NCBI GenBank assembly: GCA_027676805.1
Contig: JAQENU010000006.1
Location: forward strand, 62,001-126,000
Source of the DNA: Coprobacillaceae bacterium UN01-12pH3A
GTDB lineage: Bacteria > Bacillota_I > Bacilli_A > Erysipelotrichales > Coprobacillaceae
DNA length: 64,000 bases
Reading direction: 5' to 3'
The translations under genes and the position numbers were made by a program. Shown here in pieces: positions 35,774 to 43,264 of the stretch. How positions within the stretch are numbered: the first letter of the stretch is position 1; each line of letters opens with the position of its first letter. The notes below the pieces were generated by a model, which searched no databases, was not told where the DNA came from, and worked only from the letters and a program-made list of their open reading frames with translations.

Positions 35774-36718
35774 CTACCATTCAAAAAGTGTTGCGCCCCA
35801 AGTGAGTCCTGAACCAAATCCAACACAAATAATTTTCTGATTTTCTTTTAATAATCCCTGCTCATTCATTTCTGATAATGCCATTGGGATACTGGCTGCT
35901 GAGGTATTTCCATATTCCTGTAAATTCATGAAAAACTTACTAGGATCTGCTTTTAATTTTTTATAAACATGTGAGATAATGCGATAATTTGCCTGATGAC
36001 ATACCACATAATCGATGTCATCAAGGGTTAATCCGCTTTGACTAAGCAAGTTTGCGATTGATTTATTAATAGCGTCAACAGCAAACTTGAAGACTTCACG
36101 TCCATCCATATAAAGACAGCCTTCTGTTTCATTATTGAACGTTCTGCCTTTACAATAAAGTGCTTCTTCATTTCCCGTTGAATTATTATAGCTGTAGAAT
36201 AAACGGTTATCGCTTCCTTCTACAACGACAGCTCCGGCTCCATCACCAAATAAGATACAAGTTCCACGGTCCTGCCAGTCAATTAATTTGGAAATAACTT
36301 CACTTCCGATAAGAATCGCATATTCATCTTTTTGAAGCATTCCCTTAATAATGTTTAAACTATAGACAAAACCACTGCAAGCTGCATTAATGTCAAATGC
36401 CATGATTTCTTGATCGTTTAATCCTAGCTTCTTTTGGACGATACACGCTGTTGACGGAGTATAGTCATCCGGAGTAAAGGTCGCAACTAAAATATACTTA
36501 ATCTTAGAAGTATCGATCTGTCCTTTTTCAATCGCATCTTTTGCCGCTAAATAGGCAAGTTCCGATGTATTTTGATCAACAGATATATGACGGTTAGCTA
36601 TTCCGGTTCTGCTTTTAATCCATTCATCACTGGTTTCCACCACTTTTGCTAAGTCATCATTGGATACCACTTTGCTTGGTGCATAATGTCCTGTTGATAA
36701 GATTTTGATTCCTTTCAT
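35774..36718 (-). CDS. fabH: 3-oxoacyl-ACP synthase III
   Basis: This 314-residue enzyme starts fatty acid synthesis by condensing acyl-CoA with malonyl-ACP. The triad is in INAACSGFVYSL (Cys), CHQANYRII (His) and QEYGNTSAASIPMAL (Asn). The start is the ATG giving MKGIKILSTGHYAP behind GTGGAG, one base after the fabT stop. The longer frame upstream is inside fabT. Confidence 0.97.
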   Translation of the reverse strand: MKGIKILSTGHYAPSKVVSNDDLAKVVETSDEWIKSRTGIANRHISVDQNTSELAYLAAKDAIEKGQIDTSKIKYILVATFTPDDYTPSTACIVQKKLGLNDQEIMAFDINAACSGFVYSLNIIKGMLQKDEYAILIGSEVISKLIDWQDRGTCILFGDGAGAVVVEGSDNRLFYSYNNSTGNEEALYCKGRTFNNETEGCLYMDGREVFKFAVDAINKSIANLLSQSGLTLDDIDYVVCHQANYRIISHVYKKLKADPSKFFMNLQEYGNTSAASIPMALSEMNEQGLLKENQKIICVGFGSGLTWGATLFEW

Positions 36719-36719
36719 T

Positions 36720-37202
36720 CTATTTCTCCACTTCGTATTTATATTTGATATCATTAACAAATCCACTTAATTTAGAAAGCAGATCAATCAAATGATCCTC
36801 TTTCATCAATTCTGCAGAATCACATACTTGAGATACCATTTCTTCTTGAAACGCATTATGCAAAGCAAAAATATCTTTTCCTTTTGTCGTTAAATAAACA
36901 TGTTTGTAACGACGATCATAGTTATCCTCTTTACGGATCACATAAAGCTTCTTTTCCAGTTTTTTTACTGAGGTTGTGATCGTACCATTGGTTAAGCATA
37001 AGCGTTCTGCGATAGAGCTCATGGTTGGATTTTCATCTTTTGCAATAGCGTTAATAATATTAATTTCTGACATTGACAGGTCTTTGACTCCGGCTCCTTT
37101 AAAATACTGATGTTCAACGGAGATAGCGTCGCTTAACAGATTTGACAATAATTCACTGATGATCTCTTTTTGTACGATCTTGCGATTATTCTTCAAATCC
37201 AT
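36720..37202 (-). CDS. fabT: MarR-family fatty acid repressor FabT
   Basis: This is a 160-residue winged-helix MarR protein. The DNA-binding part is seen as MSSIAERLCLTNGTITTSVKKLEKK and YDRRYKHVYLTTKG. Its position inside the fab cluster next to fabH is that of streptococcal and lactococcal FabT, which represses the cluster when bound to long acyl-ACP. Matching palindromes occur at acpP and accB. The start (MDLKNNRK) follows AGGGAG and lies 17 bases inside the end of accA. The preceding in-frame ATG lacks a ribosome site. Confidence 0.88.
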   Translation of the reverse strand: MDLKNNRKIVQKEIISELLSNLLSDAISVEHQYFKGAGVKDLSMSEINIINAIAKDENPTMSSIAERLCLTNGTITTSVKKLEKKLYVIRKEDNYDRRYKHVYLTTKGKDIFALHNAFQEEMVSQVCDSAELMKEDHLIDLLSKLSGFVNDIKYKYEVEK

Positions 37203-38136
37203 TGCCAATCTCCCTGAACTTATGATAGCGTTCATCTAATATCTGTGATTTTCTTTTCTTTGTCAATTCTTTCAGTTCAGATTCAAGATATTGTTTAATC
37301 TGTAAGAAGACTAACTCTTTATTATTTTGAATTCCGCCAACAGGTTCTTTAATAATGGCATCGACGATATGCAGATCATAGAGATCCTTCGCTGTAATTT
37401 TCATTAGCTCGCTTGCTTCTTTTGCTTTCGAACTGTCTTTATAAAGAATAGAAGCAAATCCCTCCGGTGATAAAACAGAATAAACGGCATTTTCCAGCAT
37501 AACGATACGATTCGCTACACTCAAGGCTAAAGCTCCGCCGCTTCCGCCTTCACCGATAACGATTGAGATGATTGGAACACTTAACATGGACATTTCCATG
37601 ATTGATCTGGCAATCGCTTCTCCCTGACCATGCTTTTCTGCTTTGATACCCGGATATGCCCCCGGTGTATCCACAAAGGTAATGATCGGACGATTAAATT
37701 TTTCTGCCTGTTTCATTAAACGTAAAGCCTTGCGATACCCTTCCGGACTCGCCATTCCGAAGTTGCATTGCACGTTTTCTTCTACGCTTTTTCCTTTGAC
37801 AGTTCCGATGACAGTTACCGGCATATCATTAAACAATGCAATACCGCCATAGATTGAGGCATCATCACGATATAAACGATCCCCATGAATTTCTATAAAA
37901 TCATCGAAGATGTCTTGAATATATTCTTTTACATTTGGACGCCCGACATGACGTGCCAAATAAACACGATCATAAGCATTCATTGTGCCATAAGCTTCAT
38001 CTAAAATCTTTTGTTTGGATTTCATGAGTTCACTTCTTGTTCCATCGATATCAATTCCCTGAATTTTAAGATCTTCCAGCTTTAAAAGCTCTAATTCGAT
38101 TTCTTTAATCTTAATCTCTGCTTGTTGTAATGACAT
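37186..38136 (-). CDS. accA: Acetyl-CoA carboxylase carboxyltransferase subunit alpha
   Basis: This 316-residue subunit pairs with AccD to transfer CO2 from carboxybiotin to acetyl-CoA. Crotonase-fold signatures are YGGIALFNDMPVTVIG, FVDTPGAYPGIKAEKHGQGEAIA and SIVIGEGGSGGALAL. The N-terminal helices and length are standard. It lies directly after accD with a GGGAGGGAG ribosome site. Confidence 0.97.
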   Translation of the reverse strand: MSLQQAEIKIKEIELELLKLEDLKIQGIDIDGTRSELMKSKQKILDEAYGTMNAYDRVYLARHVGRPNVKEYIQDIFDDFIEIHGDRLYRDDASIYGGIALFNDMPVTVIGTVKGKSVEENVQCNFGMASPEGYRKALRLMKQAEKFNRPIITFVDTPGAYPGIKAEKHGQGEAIARSIMEMSMLSVPIISIVIGEGGSGGALALSVANRIVMLENAVYSVLSPEGFASILYKDSSKAKEASELMKITAKDLYDLHIVDAIIKEPVGGIQNNKELVFLQIKQYLESELKELTKKRKSQILDERYHKFREIGNGFEE

Positions 38137-39009
38137 TTATCTCCCTCCCAAGGTATGCATCTTTAATAGCTTTGCCAAAGTCTGACGCATCTCTTTTCTT
38201 TCTACGACCATATCGATAAATCCCTGTTTAAGCATAAATTCAGATCTTTGGAATCCTTCCGGCAGCTTTTGATTAATCGTTTGTTCAATAACACGAGGAC
38301 CGGCAAATCCAATCAGTGCATTAGGTTCGGCAATAATAATATCCCCTAAAGAAGCAAAGGATGCTGTTACCCCACCGGTAGTTGGATGGGTAATATAAGA
38401 AATATACAGCAGGCCTTCATTTTGATGCTTAGCGATTGCCTGAGATGTTTTTGCCATCTGCATTAAGGAAATAATTCCCTCCTGCATTCTGGCTCCTCCG
38501 GAAGCGCTGAAGATGATTAAAGGCAATTTCTTTTTCGTTGCATATTCTGCGGCACGGGTAATCTTTTCTCCCACAACGTTCCCCATGCTTGCCATTAAGA
38601 AGCGACTGTCCATAACGGCAATGACCGCAGGTATCTTATCGATCTTTCCTACTCCGGTAACAACGGCTTCATTTAATCCTGTTTTTATTTGCAGATCCTT
38701 GATCTTTTTTTCATAGTTAGGGAATCCGATTGGATTCGTAAATTTCATTTTTCCGTTTAATTCTCTGAAACTTCCTTTATCTACTAAATATTTCAATCTT
38801 CTTTGAGCCGATATTTTTAAATGCTCATGACAATGCGGACATACATAGAGCTGTTCTTTTAACTCCTGTCTAAGCAGTGTTTCACCACAGTTTGTACACT
38901 TCACATAAATCCCTTCAGGAACATCTTTTTTTTCTGATTTAAAGTTTTTATTTCTAAAAGCTTTGAATATATTTAATTTTTCTTTTCGTTCTTTAAATAG
39001 TTCTTCCAT
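38137..39009 (-). CDS. accD: Acetyl-CoA carboxylase carboxyltransferase subunit beta
   Basis: This 290-residue subunit has an N-terminal four-cysteine zinc ribbon (CTNCG at about 38-42, CPHCHEHL at about 57) and a crotonase-type domain with ASGGARMQEGIISLMQMAK and SYITHPTTGGVTASFASLGD. The start codon overlaps the accC stop by one base. Confidence 0.97.
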   Translation of the reverse strand: MEELFKERKEKLNIFKAFRNKNFKSEKKDVPEGIYVKCTNCGETLLRQELKEQLYVCPHCHEHLKISAQRRLKYLVDKGSFRELNGKMKFTNPIGFPNYEKKIKDLQIKTGLNEAVVTGVGKIDKIPAVIAVMDSRFLMASMGNVVGEKITRAAEYATKKKLPLIIFSASGGARMQEGIISLMQMAKTSQAIAKHQNEGLLYISYITHPTTGGVTASFASLGDIIIAEPNALIGFAGPRVIEQTINQKLPEGFQRSEFMLKQGFIDMVVERKEMRQTLAKLLKMHTLGGR

Positions 39010-40361
39010 TATCTCACCATTTCATCTAAGTTATTTTCAATAAAACTTGTGGTAAAGTTACCTTTAATATATTCAGGGTGATGTAAGATCAAATACTGTA
39101 ATTCCTGAGTAGTTTCTACACCGTTGATTACAAGCTCTTCCAAGACTCTTCTCATTCTTCTGATTGCTTCTAAACGATTATTTCCATGTACAATGACCTT
39201 TGCGACCATTGAATCATAGTGAGATGTCACACGATATCCTTGGTACAGTGCGGTATCGATACGAACACCTAACCCTCCCGGAATATGCACACTATCTACA
39301 ATTCCCGGACATGGTCTGAAATCATGCTTGAAGTCTTCTGCATTGATACGGCATTCAATAGCATGCCCGTTTAGCTTGATTTCATTTTGTTTAAACGATA
39401 AAGGCTGATTAGAAGCAATACGGATCTGCTCTCTGATTAAATCGATACCGGTAATCATTTCCGTTACTGGATGTTCCACTTGAATACGTGTATTCATCTC
39501 AATAAAATAGTAGTTTCCTTTATTATCTAAAACAAACTCGATAGTCCCGGCATTCGCGTAATTTGCTGCTTTTGCGGCTTTCACAGCATCTGCCCCCATC
39601 TTTTCTCTTAATAAAGGCGTTAATGCCTTAGATGGAGCTTCTTCAATCATTTTCTGATTTCTTCTTTGGATAGAGCAATCTCTTTCTCCTAAGTGAACAA
39701 CATTGCCAAAGTTATCCGCTAATATTTGAAATTCGATATGCTTTGGATCAACAATCAGTTTTTCAATATACATTTCATCATCATTAAAGCATGCTTTTGC
39801 TTCTGCTCTGGCAGTTTCAAAGGCTTGGATAATTTCTTCTTTCGAGAAGGCTTTACGCATTCCGCGACCGCCACCGCCAGCTGCGGCTTTAATCAAAACA
39901 GGATACCCGATTTCATCTGCACAAGCCACTGCTTCTTCAACATTTTTAATGCTTCCCTGACTCCCGGGAACAACCGGAACTCCGGCGCTGATCATTAATT
40001 TTCTAGCCGCCGATTTATTCCCCATCATATCGATGACATCTCCGCTTGGTCCAATAAATGTCATTCCGCATTCTTCCACTAATCGTGCAAAGGTCGCATT
40101 CTCAGATAAGAAGCCAAATCCCGGATGAACAGCATCACAGCCTAAGACAGTTGCTGCCATTAAGATATTCTTCATATTTAAATAGCTGTCCATCGCTTTA
40201 GGTCCGCCCACACATACAGCTTCATCTGATAATTGAACGTGCAGAGATGTTTCATCTGCCGTTGAATAAATAGCAACTGTCTCAATTCCTAATTCATGGC
40301 AGGTACGTATGATGCGCACTGCGATTTCTCCTCTATTTGCAATTAAAATTTTCTTAAACAT
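39009..40361 (-). CDS. accC: Biotin carboxylase
   Basis: This 450-residue ATP-grasp enzyme carboxylates biotin on AccB. Signatures are KILIANRGEIAVRIIRTC, KAAAGGGGRGMRKAF (ATP loop), ERDCSIQRRNQKMIEEAPS, and EMNTRIQVEHPVTEMITG. The length is normal. It lies eight bases after accB. Confidence 0.97.
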   Translation of the reverse strand: MFKKILIANRGEIAVRIIRTCHELGIETVAIYSTADETSLHVQLSDEAVCVGGPKAMDSYLNMKNILMAATVLGCDAVHPGFGFLSENATFARLVEECGMTFIGPSGDVIDMMGNKSAARKLMISAGVPVVPGSQGSIKNVEEAVACADEIGYPVLIKAAAGGGGRGMRKAFSKEEIIQAFETARAEAKACFNDDEMYIEKLIVDPKHIEFQILADNFGNVVHLGERDCSIQRRNQKMIEEAPSKALTPLLREKMGADAVKAAKAANYANAGTIEFVLDNKGNYYFIEMNTRIQVEHPVTEMITGIDLIREQIRIASNQPLSFKQNEIKLNGHAIECRINAEDFKHDFRPCPGIVDSVHIPGGLGVRIDTALYQGYRVTSHYDSMVAKVIVHGNNRLEAIRRMRRVLEELVINGVETTQELQYLILHHPEYIKGNFTTSFIENNLDEMVR

Positions 40362-40369
40362 ATTCTCAC

Positions 40370-40825
40370 CTATCCTTGGATGCTCATCAATACTTGATCA
40401 AATTCTACTAAGTCCTCATCTTTAACTAAAATGCTTGTCACCGTACCACTGATTGGTGCTTTAATTTCATTCATCACTTTCATTGCTTCAATGATACATA
40501 TTGTATCTCCGGCATTAACATGGCTTCCCACTTCTACAAAAGATTTTGCTTCCGGTGAGTTTTTAGAATAGAAGACTCCTACAAGCGGTGCTTTCACCAT
40601 TTCTCCGCTGGTACTTTCTTCTTGCACCGGCGCTGACAAAGCAGGAGCAGCGGGTACAGGAACAGGCTGAGAAGGCATTTGCATGACAGGTGCCTGAGTC
40701 GTCACTACTTCTTTTACATCTTCTTTTTCTAATTTAATTTTTATATCATCAAATTCTACATCCATTTTATGGATATCAGAATCAGAAAACTTATCCATTA
40801 ATTCCTTAATAATATCTAGCTTCAT
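40370..40825 (-). CDS. accB: Biotin carboxyl carrier protein
   Basis: This 151-residue carrier has the biotinyl domain at the C-terminus with the target lysine in IIEAMKVMNEIKAPISG (about residue 117). A flexible Pro/Ala linker (about 50-68) and an N-terminal helical domain precede it. It starts behind AAAGGAGAATATT. A FabT-type palindrome lies immediately upstream. Confidence 0.96.
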   Translation of the reverse strand: MKLDIIKELMDKFSDSDIHKMDVEFDDIKIKLEKEDVKEVVTTQAPVMQMPSQPVPVPAAPALSAPVQEESTSGEMVKAPLVGVFYSKNSPEAKSFVEVGSHVNAGDTICIIEAMKVMNEIKAPISGTVTSILVKDEDLVEFDQVLMSIQG

Positions 40826-40842
40826 AATATTCTCCTTTGTGT

Positions 40843-40855
40843 TTTGAACTTCAAA
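40843..40855. promoter_or_regulatory. Putative FabT operator before accB
   Basis: TTTGAACTTCAAA is a palindrome with one central base. Together with its flanks (AATAGTTTGAAGTTCAAAA on the minus strand) it is the same as the operator upstream of acpP. It sits just before the accB ribosome site. Confidence 0.7.
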
Positions 40856-40865
40856 CTATTATTTT

Positions 40866-40893
40866 AAAAAAAAGTTTACTCGAAAGAGTAAAC
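40866..40893 (-). terminator. Terminator between acpP and accB
   Basis: GTTTACTC, loop TTTC, GAGTAAAC is followed by eight T on the minus strand. It would let acpP be made in excess of the downstream cluster. Confidence 0.9.
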
Positions 40894-40894
40894 A

Positions 40895-41122
40895 TTATTT
40901 ATTTGTTTCAATGTAATCTACGATATTTTTAACTGTCTGCATTTGTGTAGATACATCATCAGGGATCTCGATATCAAATTCTTCTTCGATCGCCATGATT
41001 AATTCTACAGCGTCTAATGAATCTGCTTCTAAATCGTCTTTTAAACTTGCCTCTAATGTAACTGCATCTGCATCACAGCTTAGTGAATCTACAATAATTT
41101 CTTTTACTTTATCAAATACCAT
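40895..41122 (-). CDS. acpP: Acyl carrier protein
   Basis: This 75-residue carrier has the phosphopantetheine serine in [13 protein letters not shown] (Ser near residue 37). The start ([10 protein letters not shown]) follows CGAGGAGGAATAAACTT; the longer open frame would include promoter DNA. It is the first gene of the fatty acid cluster and is separated from accB by a terminator. Confidence 0.97.
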   Translation of the reverse strand: MVFDKVKEIIVDSLSCDADAVTLEASLKDDLEADSLDAVELIMAIEEEFDIEIPDDVSTQMQTVKNIVDYIETNK

Positions 41123-41153
41123 AAGTTTATTCCTCCTCGTTAGTAACAAAAGC

Positions 41154-41182
41154 ATTATAGATGATTTGAAGTTAAAAGTAAA
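41154..41182 (-). promoter_or_regulatory. Promoter of acpP and the fatty acid cluster
   Basis: TTTACT, 17 bases, then TATAAT is present on the minus strand about 32 bases before the acpP start. The spacer contains a FabT-like half-perfect palindrome, so repressor binding would block polymerase. Confidence 0.8.
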
Positions 41183-41198
41183 TAGTTTGAAGTTCAAA
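41165..41198. promoter_or_regulatory. Pair of FabT operators over the acpP promoter
   Basis: TTTGAAGTTAAAA lies between -35 and -10, and a perfect palindrome TTTGAAGTTCAAA lies just upstream of -35. Their starts are 21 bp apart, i.e. two helical turns. The motif fits the TTTGA..TCAAA core of FabT sites in streptococci and lactococci. The rest of the gap up to the next gene (about 41200-41450) is AT-rich, with one TTTATCAA/TTGATAAA dyad and no gene seen. Confidence 0.75.
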
Positions 41199-41451
41199 AA
41201 GTTATTTTTTTATACTTTATTTTTCGTCATTTTATTTTATTTATCAAACTAATATTAAATTATATTGATAAACATAGGATATTTTCACATCTTTAAAATT
41301 AGTGAAAACGAACGATAGACTATAAAAAGAAAGGGGTAACACTTTGTTTTCTTCTTATTTTACTGAAAAATTCCTTATTTTCTTTAAATAAACAAAATAA
41401 TTTTATGTCTAATAAGCAATTAATTTGTTTGGTATTTGGGGATGGTTTATT

Positions 41452-41480
41452 TTTACATTTCTCTCTTTTTCGATTATAAT
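41452..41480 (+). promoter_or_regulatory. Promoter of the zinc-ribbon protein gene
   Basis: TTTACA, 17 bases, then TATAAT is followed 25 bases later by the start codon. Confidence 0.75.
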
Positions 41481-41505
41481 AGAGACTATGGAAAGCAGGG
41501 TGGTT

Positions 41506-41958
41506 ATGAAAAAAGTATTTCAGAAACAATTAGAAGAACTTGGATTTATTCGCTGCAATCATTGCGGTCATTTTGCCCCTGGGTACATAGATACTTACAA
41601 TACCCAAAAAACATTACTGGGATTTCCACTCTCAAAAGTATCAAAAGGGTTTGTTTTGCGATGTGATAACTGTCACCATGAAGAAATGATTAATCGCGAT
41701 CAGGTGCAGGATTATATTCAACAGACAAAAGATATTCTTCCGTATAAGCAGCAGTTGAAAATATGGAAGCAAATATATACAGCACATAAGTATTTATCTA
41801 CTGATGACGATCTTTCTAAAGATCTTGGTCCCTTCTTTGAAGCCGTAAAAAAAGAAGCATGGGCAAATATCCCTTTTGAAATCAGTGAAAAAGATTTTAA
41901 TTATATTTTCAATGCTTATCTTACAAACCTAACAAAATCAAGCAAAAAAGAAAAGTAA
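41506..41958 (+). CDS. Uncharacterised protein with N-terminal zinc ribbon
   Basis: This 150-residue protein has two cysteine pairs, CNHCG (about residue 14) and CDNCHH (about 50), which should bind one zinc. A helical, charged C-terminal part follows (EFISEKDFNYIFNAYLT region). No known family is recognised. The start is the ATG after GGGTGG, since upstream in-frame ATGs fall within the promoter. It is transcribed alone between a clear promoter and terminator. Confidence 0.7.
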   Translation: MKKVFQKQLEELGFIRCNHCGHFAPGYIDTYNTQKTLLGFPLSKVSKGFVLRCDNCHHEEMINRDQVQDYIQQTKDILPYKQQLKIWKQIYTAHKYLSTDDDLSKDLGPFFEAVKKEAWANIPFEISEKDFNYIFNAYLTNLTKSSKKEK

Positions 41959-41977
41959 CTCGCAGGTTACTTTTTTT
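41954..41977. terminator. Terminator after the zinc-ribbon gene
   Basis: AGTAAC, loop, GTTACT and seven T follow on the plus strand. Confidence 0.85.
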
Positions 41978-41983
41978 ATTTTA

Positions 41984-43123
41984 TCAATTTAGCTGTTTCT
42001 TTTCTTTATTATAAAGATATTCGTCAACTTCTTCATCTGTAACTGATTCAATAAAGTCTAAGAAATTATTGAAATCATCTTCCGGTGACAGTCCCGTCTT
42101 ATAGTGATACGCTCTTTCTAATTTTTTCATGGTATCAATCTGAAGTCCGCTCAACACATCACTCATACGACTTACCGGGTAGCCACGAGCTGCCCATGTA
42201 TTCAGGGTTTCTCCCATCTCATCACAAAGGTCCATTAATTCAAAAAACTTATCTGCGTTTCTTTCATAATGGGGATAATGATTATAAATATACTTTTTAA
42301 TCATATTTTTATCTAATAATAGGTTTATTACATTCTGAATCAGATTTAAAAACTGATCTTCATAGAAATAACTATTGATTTCCCTCATTCGTTTTAATAA
42401 ACGCTGCAGGGAATCATTCTTATAGTTTAATTCATAAGCGGCATATTCCATAATCTCGCTATAATTAAATTCATACTTTGGTAAATTCAATACATCAATA
42501 TACACATCAAGAAAATCAGCAACTTCCTCCACATCATGATAGGTAAAAAGGGTTACCGGGATATTATCATATGTAATTTCAAGAACTGCAATGCGATGTC
42601 TAAAGTAGTCGGAAGACTTTATAATGGATTCAATCTGCTCATTGGTATAACTGCTTAAATAACGGTGAATACAGTCATAAAATTCTTCTTTTGTTAAAAT
42701 GCCATAAGCATTGCATAATCCTATACAGACCTGCTGTAGTTCTAATATTTTCTTACCTTCTGCCGTTTCCATTTTTTCTACAGCCCTTTTAATAGCATCA
42801 TAAAATTCATCATAAATGTAAATTTCATCTGCAAAATAAGAAAAACTAATTAAAAGCTTACTTGATAACTCGATAATCAGGGTTTTATTTTCATCGGTTA
42901 ATATTTTTTCTTCGTTTTCCACAATCTTTTTTAATAAACTGATTTCTTGAGCAGATAAGGCATAGAACAAATGATCATTGATATTATAGTAGGCAACTAT
43001 TGTTTCCAGCATTCTTTTTCTGGTGATTTTTTCATAAGGAAGTGGTTTATCAATGGTTGTTGAATAATAATCATATAAGTTCTCTTTATCAAAACGATTT
43101 GCCCAGGTATATAAAGATTTCAT
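41984..43123 (-). CDS. Uncharacterised helical protein, 379 residues
   Basis: No family is recognised. The sequence is soluble, acidic and strongly alpha-helical. Its N-terminal segment (SLYTWANRFDKENLYDYYS) and helical body (LSAQEISLLKKIVENEEK, LTKEEFYDCIHRYLSSY) recall proteins of a helical-repeat, winged-helix type often encoded singly in Firmicutes, but this is only an impression. The ATG is chosen six bases after GAGGTG; an earlier GTG overlaps that site. There is no signal peptide and no operon partner. Confidence 0.65.
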   Translation of the reverse strand: MKSLYTWANRFDKENLYDYYSTTIDKPLPYEKITRKRMLETIVAYYNINDHLFYALSAQEISLLKKIVENEEKILTDENKTLIIELSSKLLISFSYFADEIYIYDEFYDAIKRAVEKMETAEGKKILELQQVCIGLCNAYGILTKEEFYDCIHRYLSSYTNEQIESIIKSSDYFRHRIAVLEITYDNIPVTLFTYHDVEEVADFLDVYIDVLNLPKYEFNYSEIMEYAAYELNYKNDSLQRLLKRMREINSYFYEDQFLNLIQNVINLLLDKNMIKKYIYNHYPHYERNADKFFELMDLCDEMGETLNTWAARGYPVSRMSDVLSGLQIDTMKKLERAYHYKTGLSPEDDFNNFLDFIESVTDEEVDEYLYNKEKKQLN

Positions 43124-43221
43124 TGGTCTCACCTCTTACTTTTATTCTATCATAGCTATTAGTTTAGGTGTAGTATTTTATGTTTAATCCTCCTTAAGGT
43201 TAAATTATGCTAACCATACTT

Positions 43222-43257
43222 AAAAAAAACACCAAAGAAAATTATTCTTTGGTGTTT
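43222..43257 (-). terminator. Terminator of surface protein 2
   Basis: AACACCAAAGAA, AT-rich loop, TTCTTTGGTGTT is followed by six T on the minus strand, a few bases after the stop codon. Confidence 0.9.
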
Positions 43258-43264
43258 TGATTGT

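Noticed and set aside
41320..41529. Minus-strand frame of 69 codons beside the zinc-ribbon gene
   Set aside because: It overlaps that gene's promoter and start on the opposite strand, has low-complexity basic content and no ribosome site.
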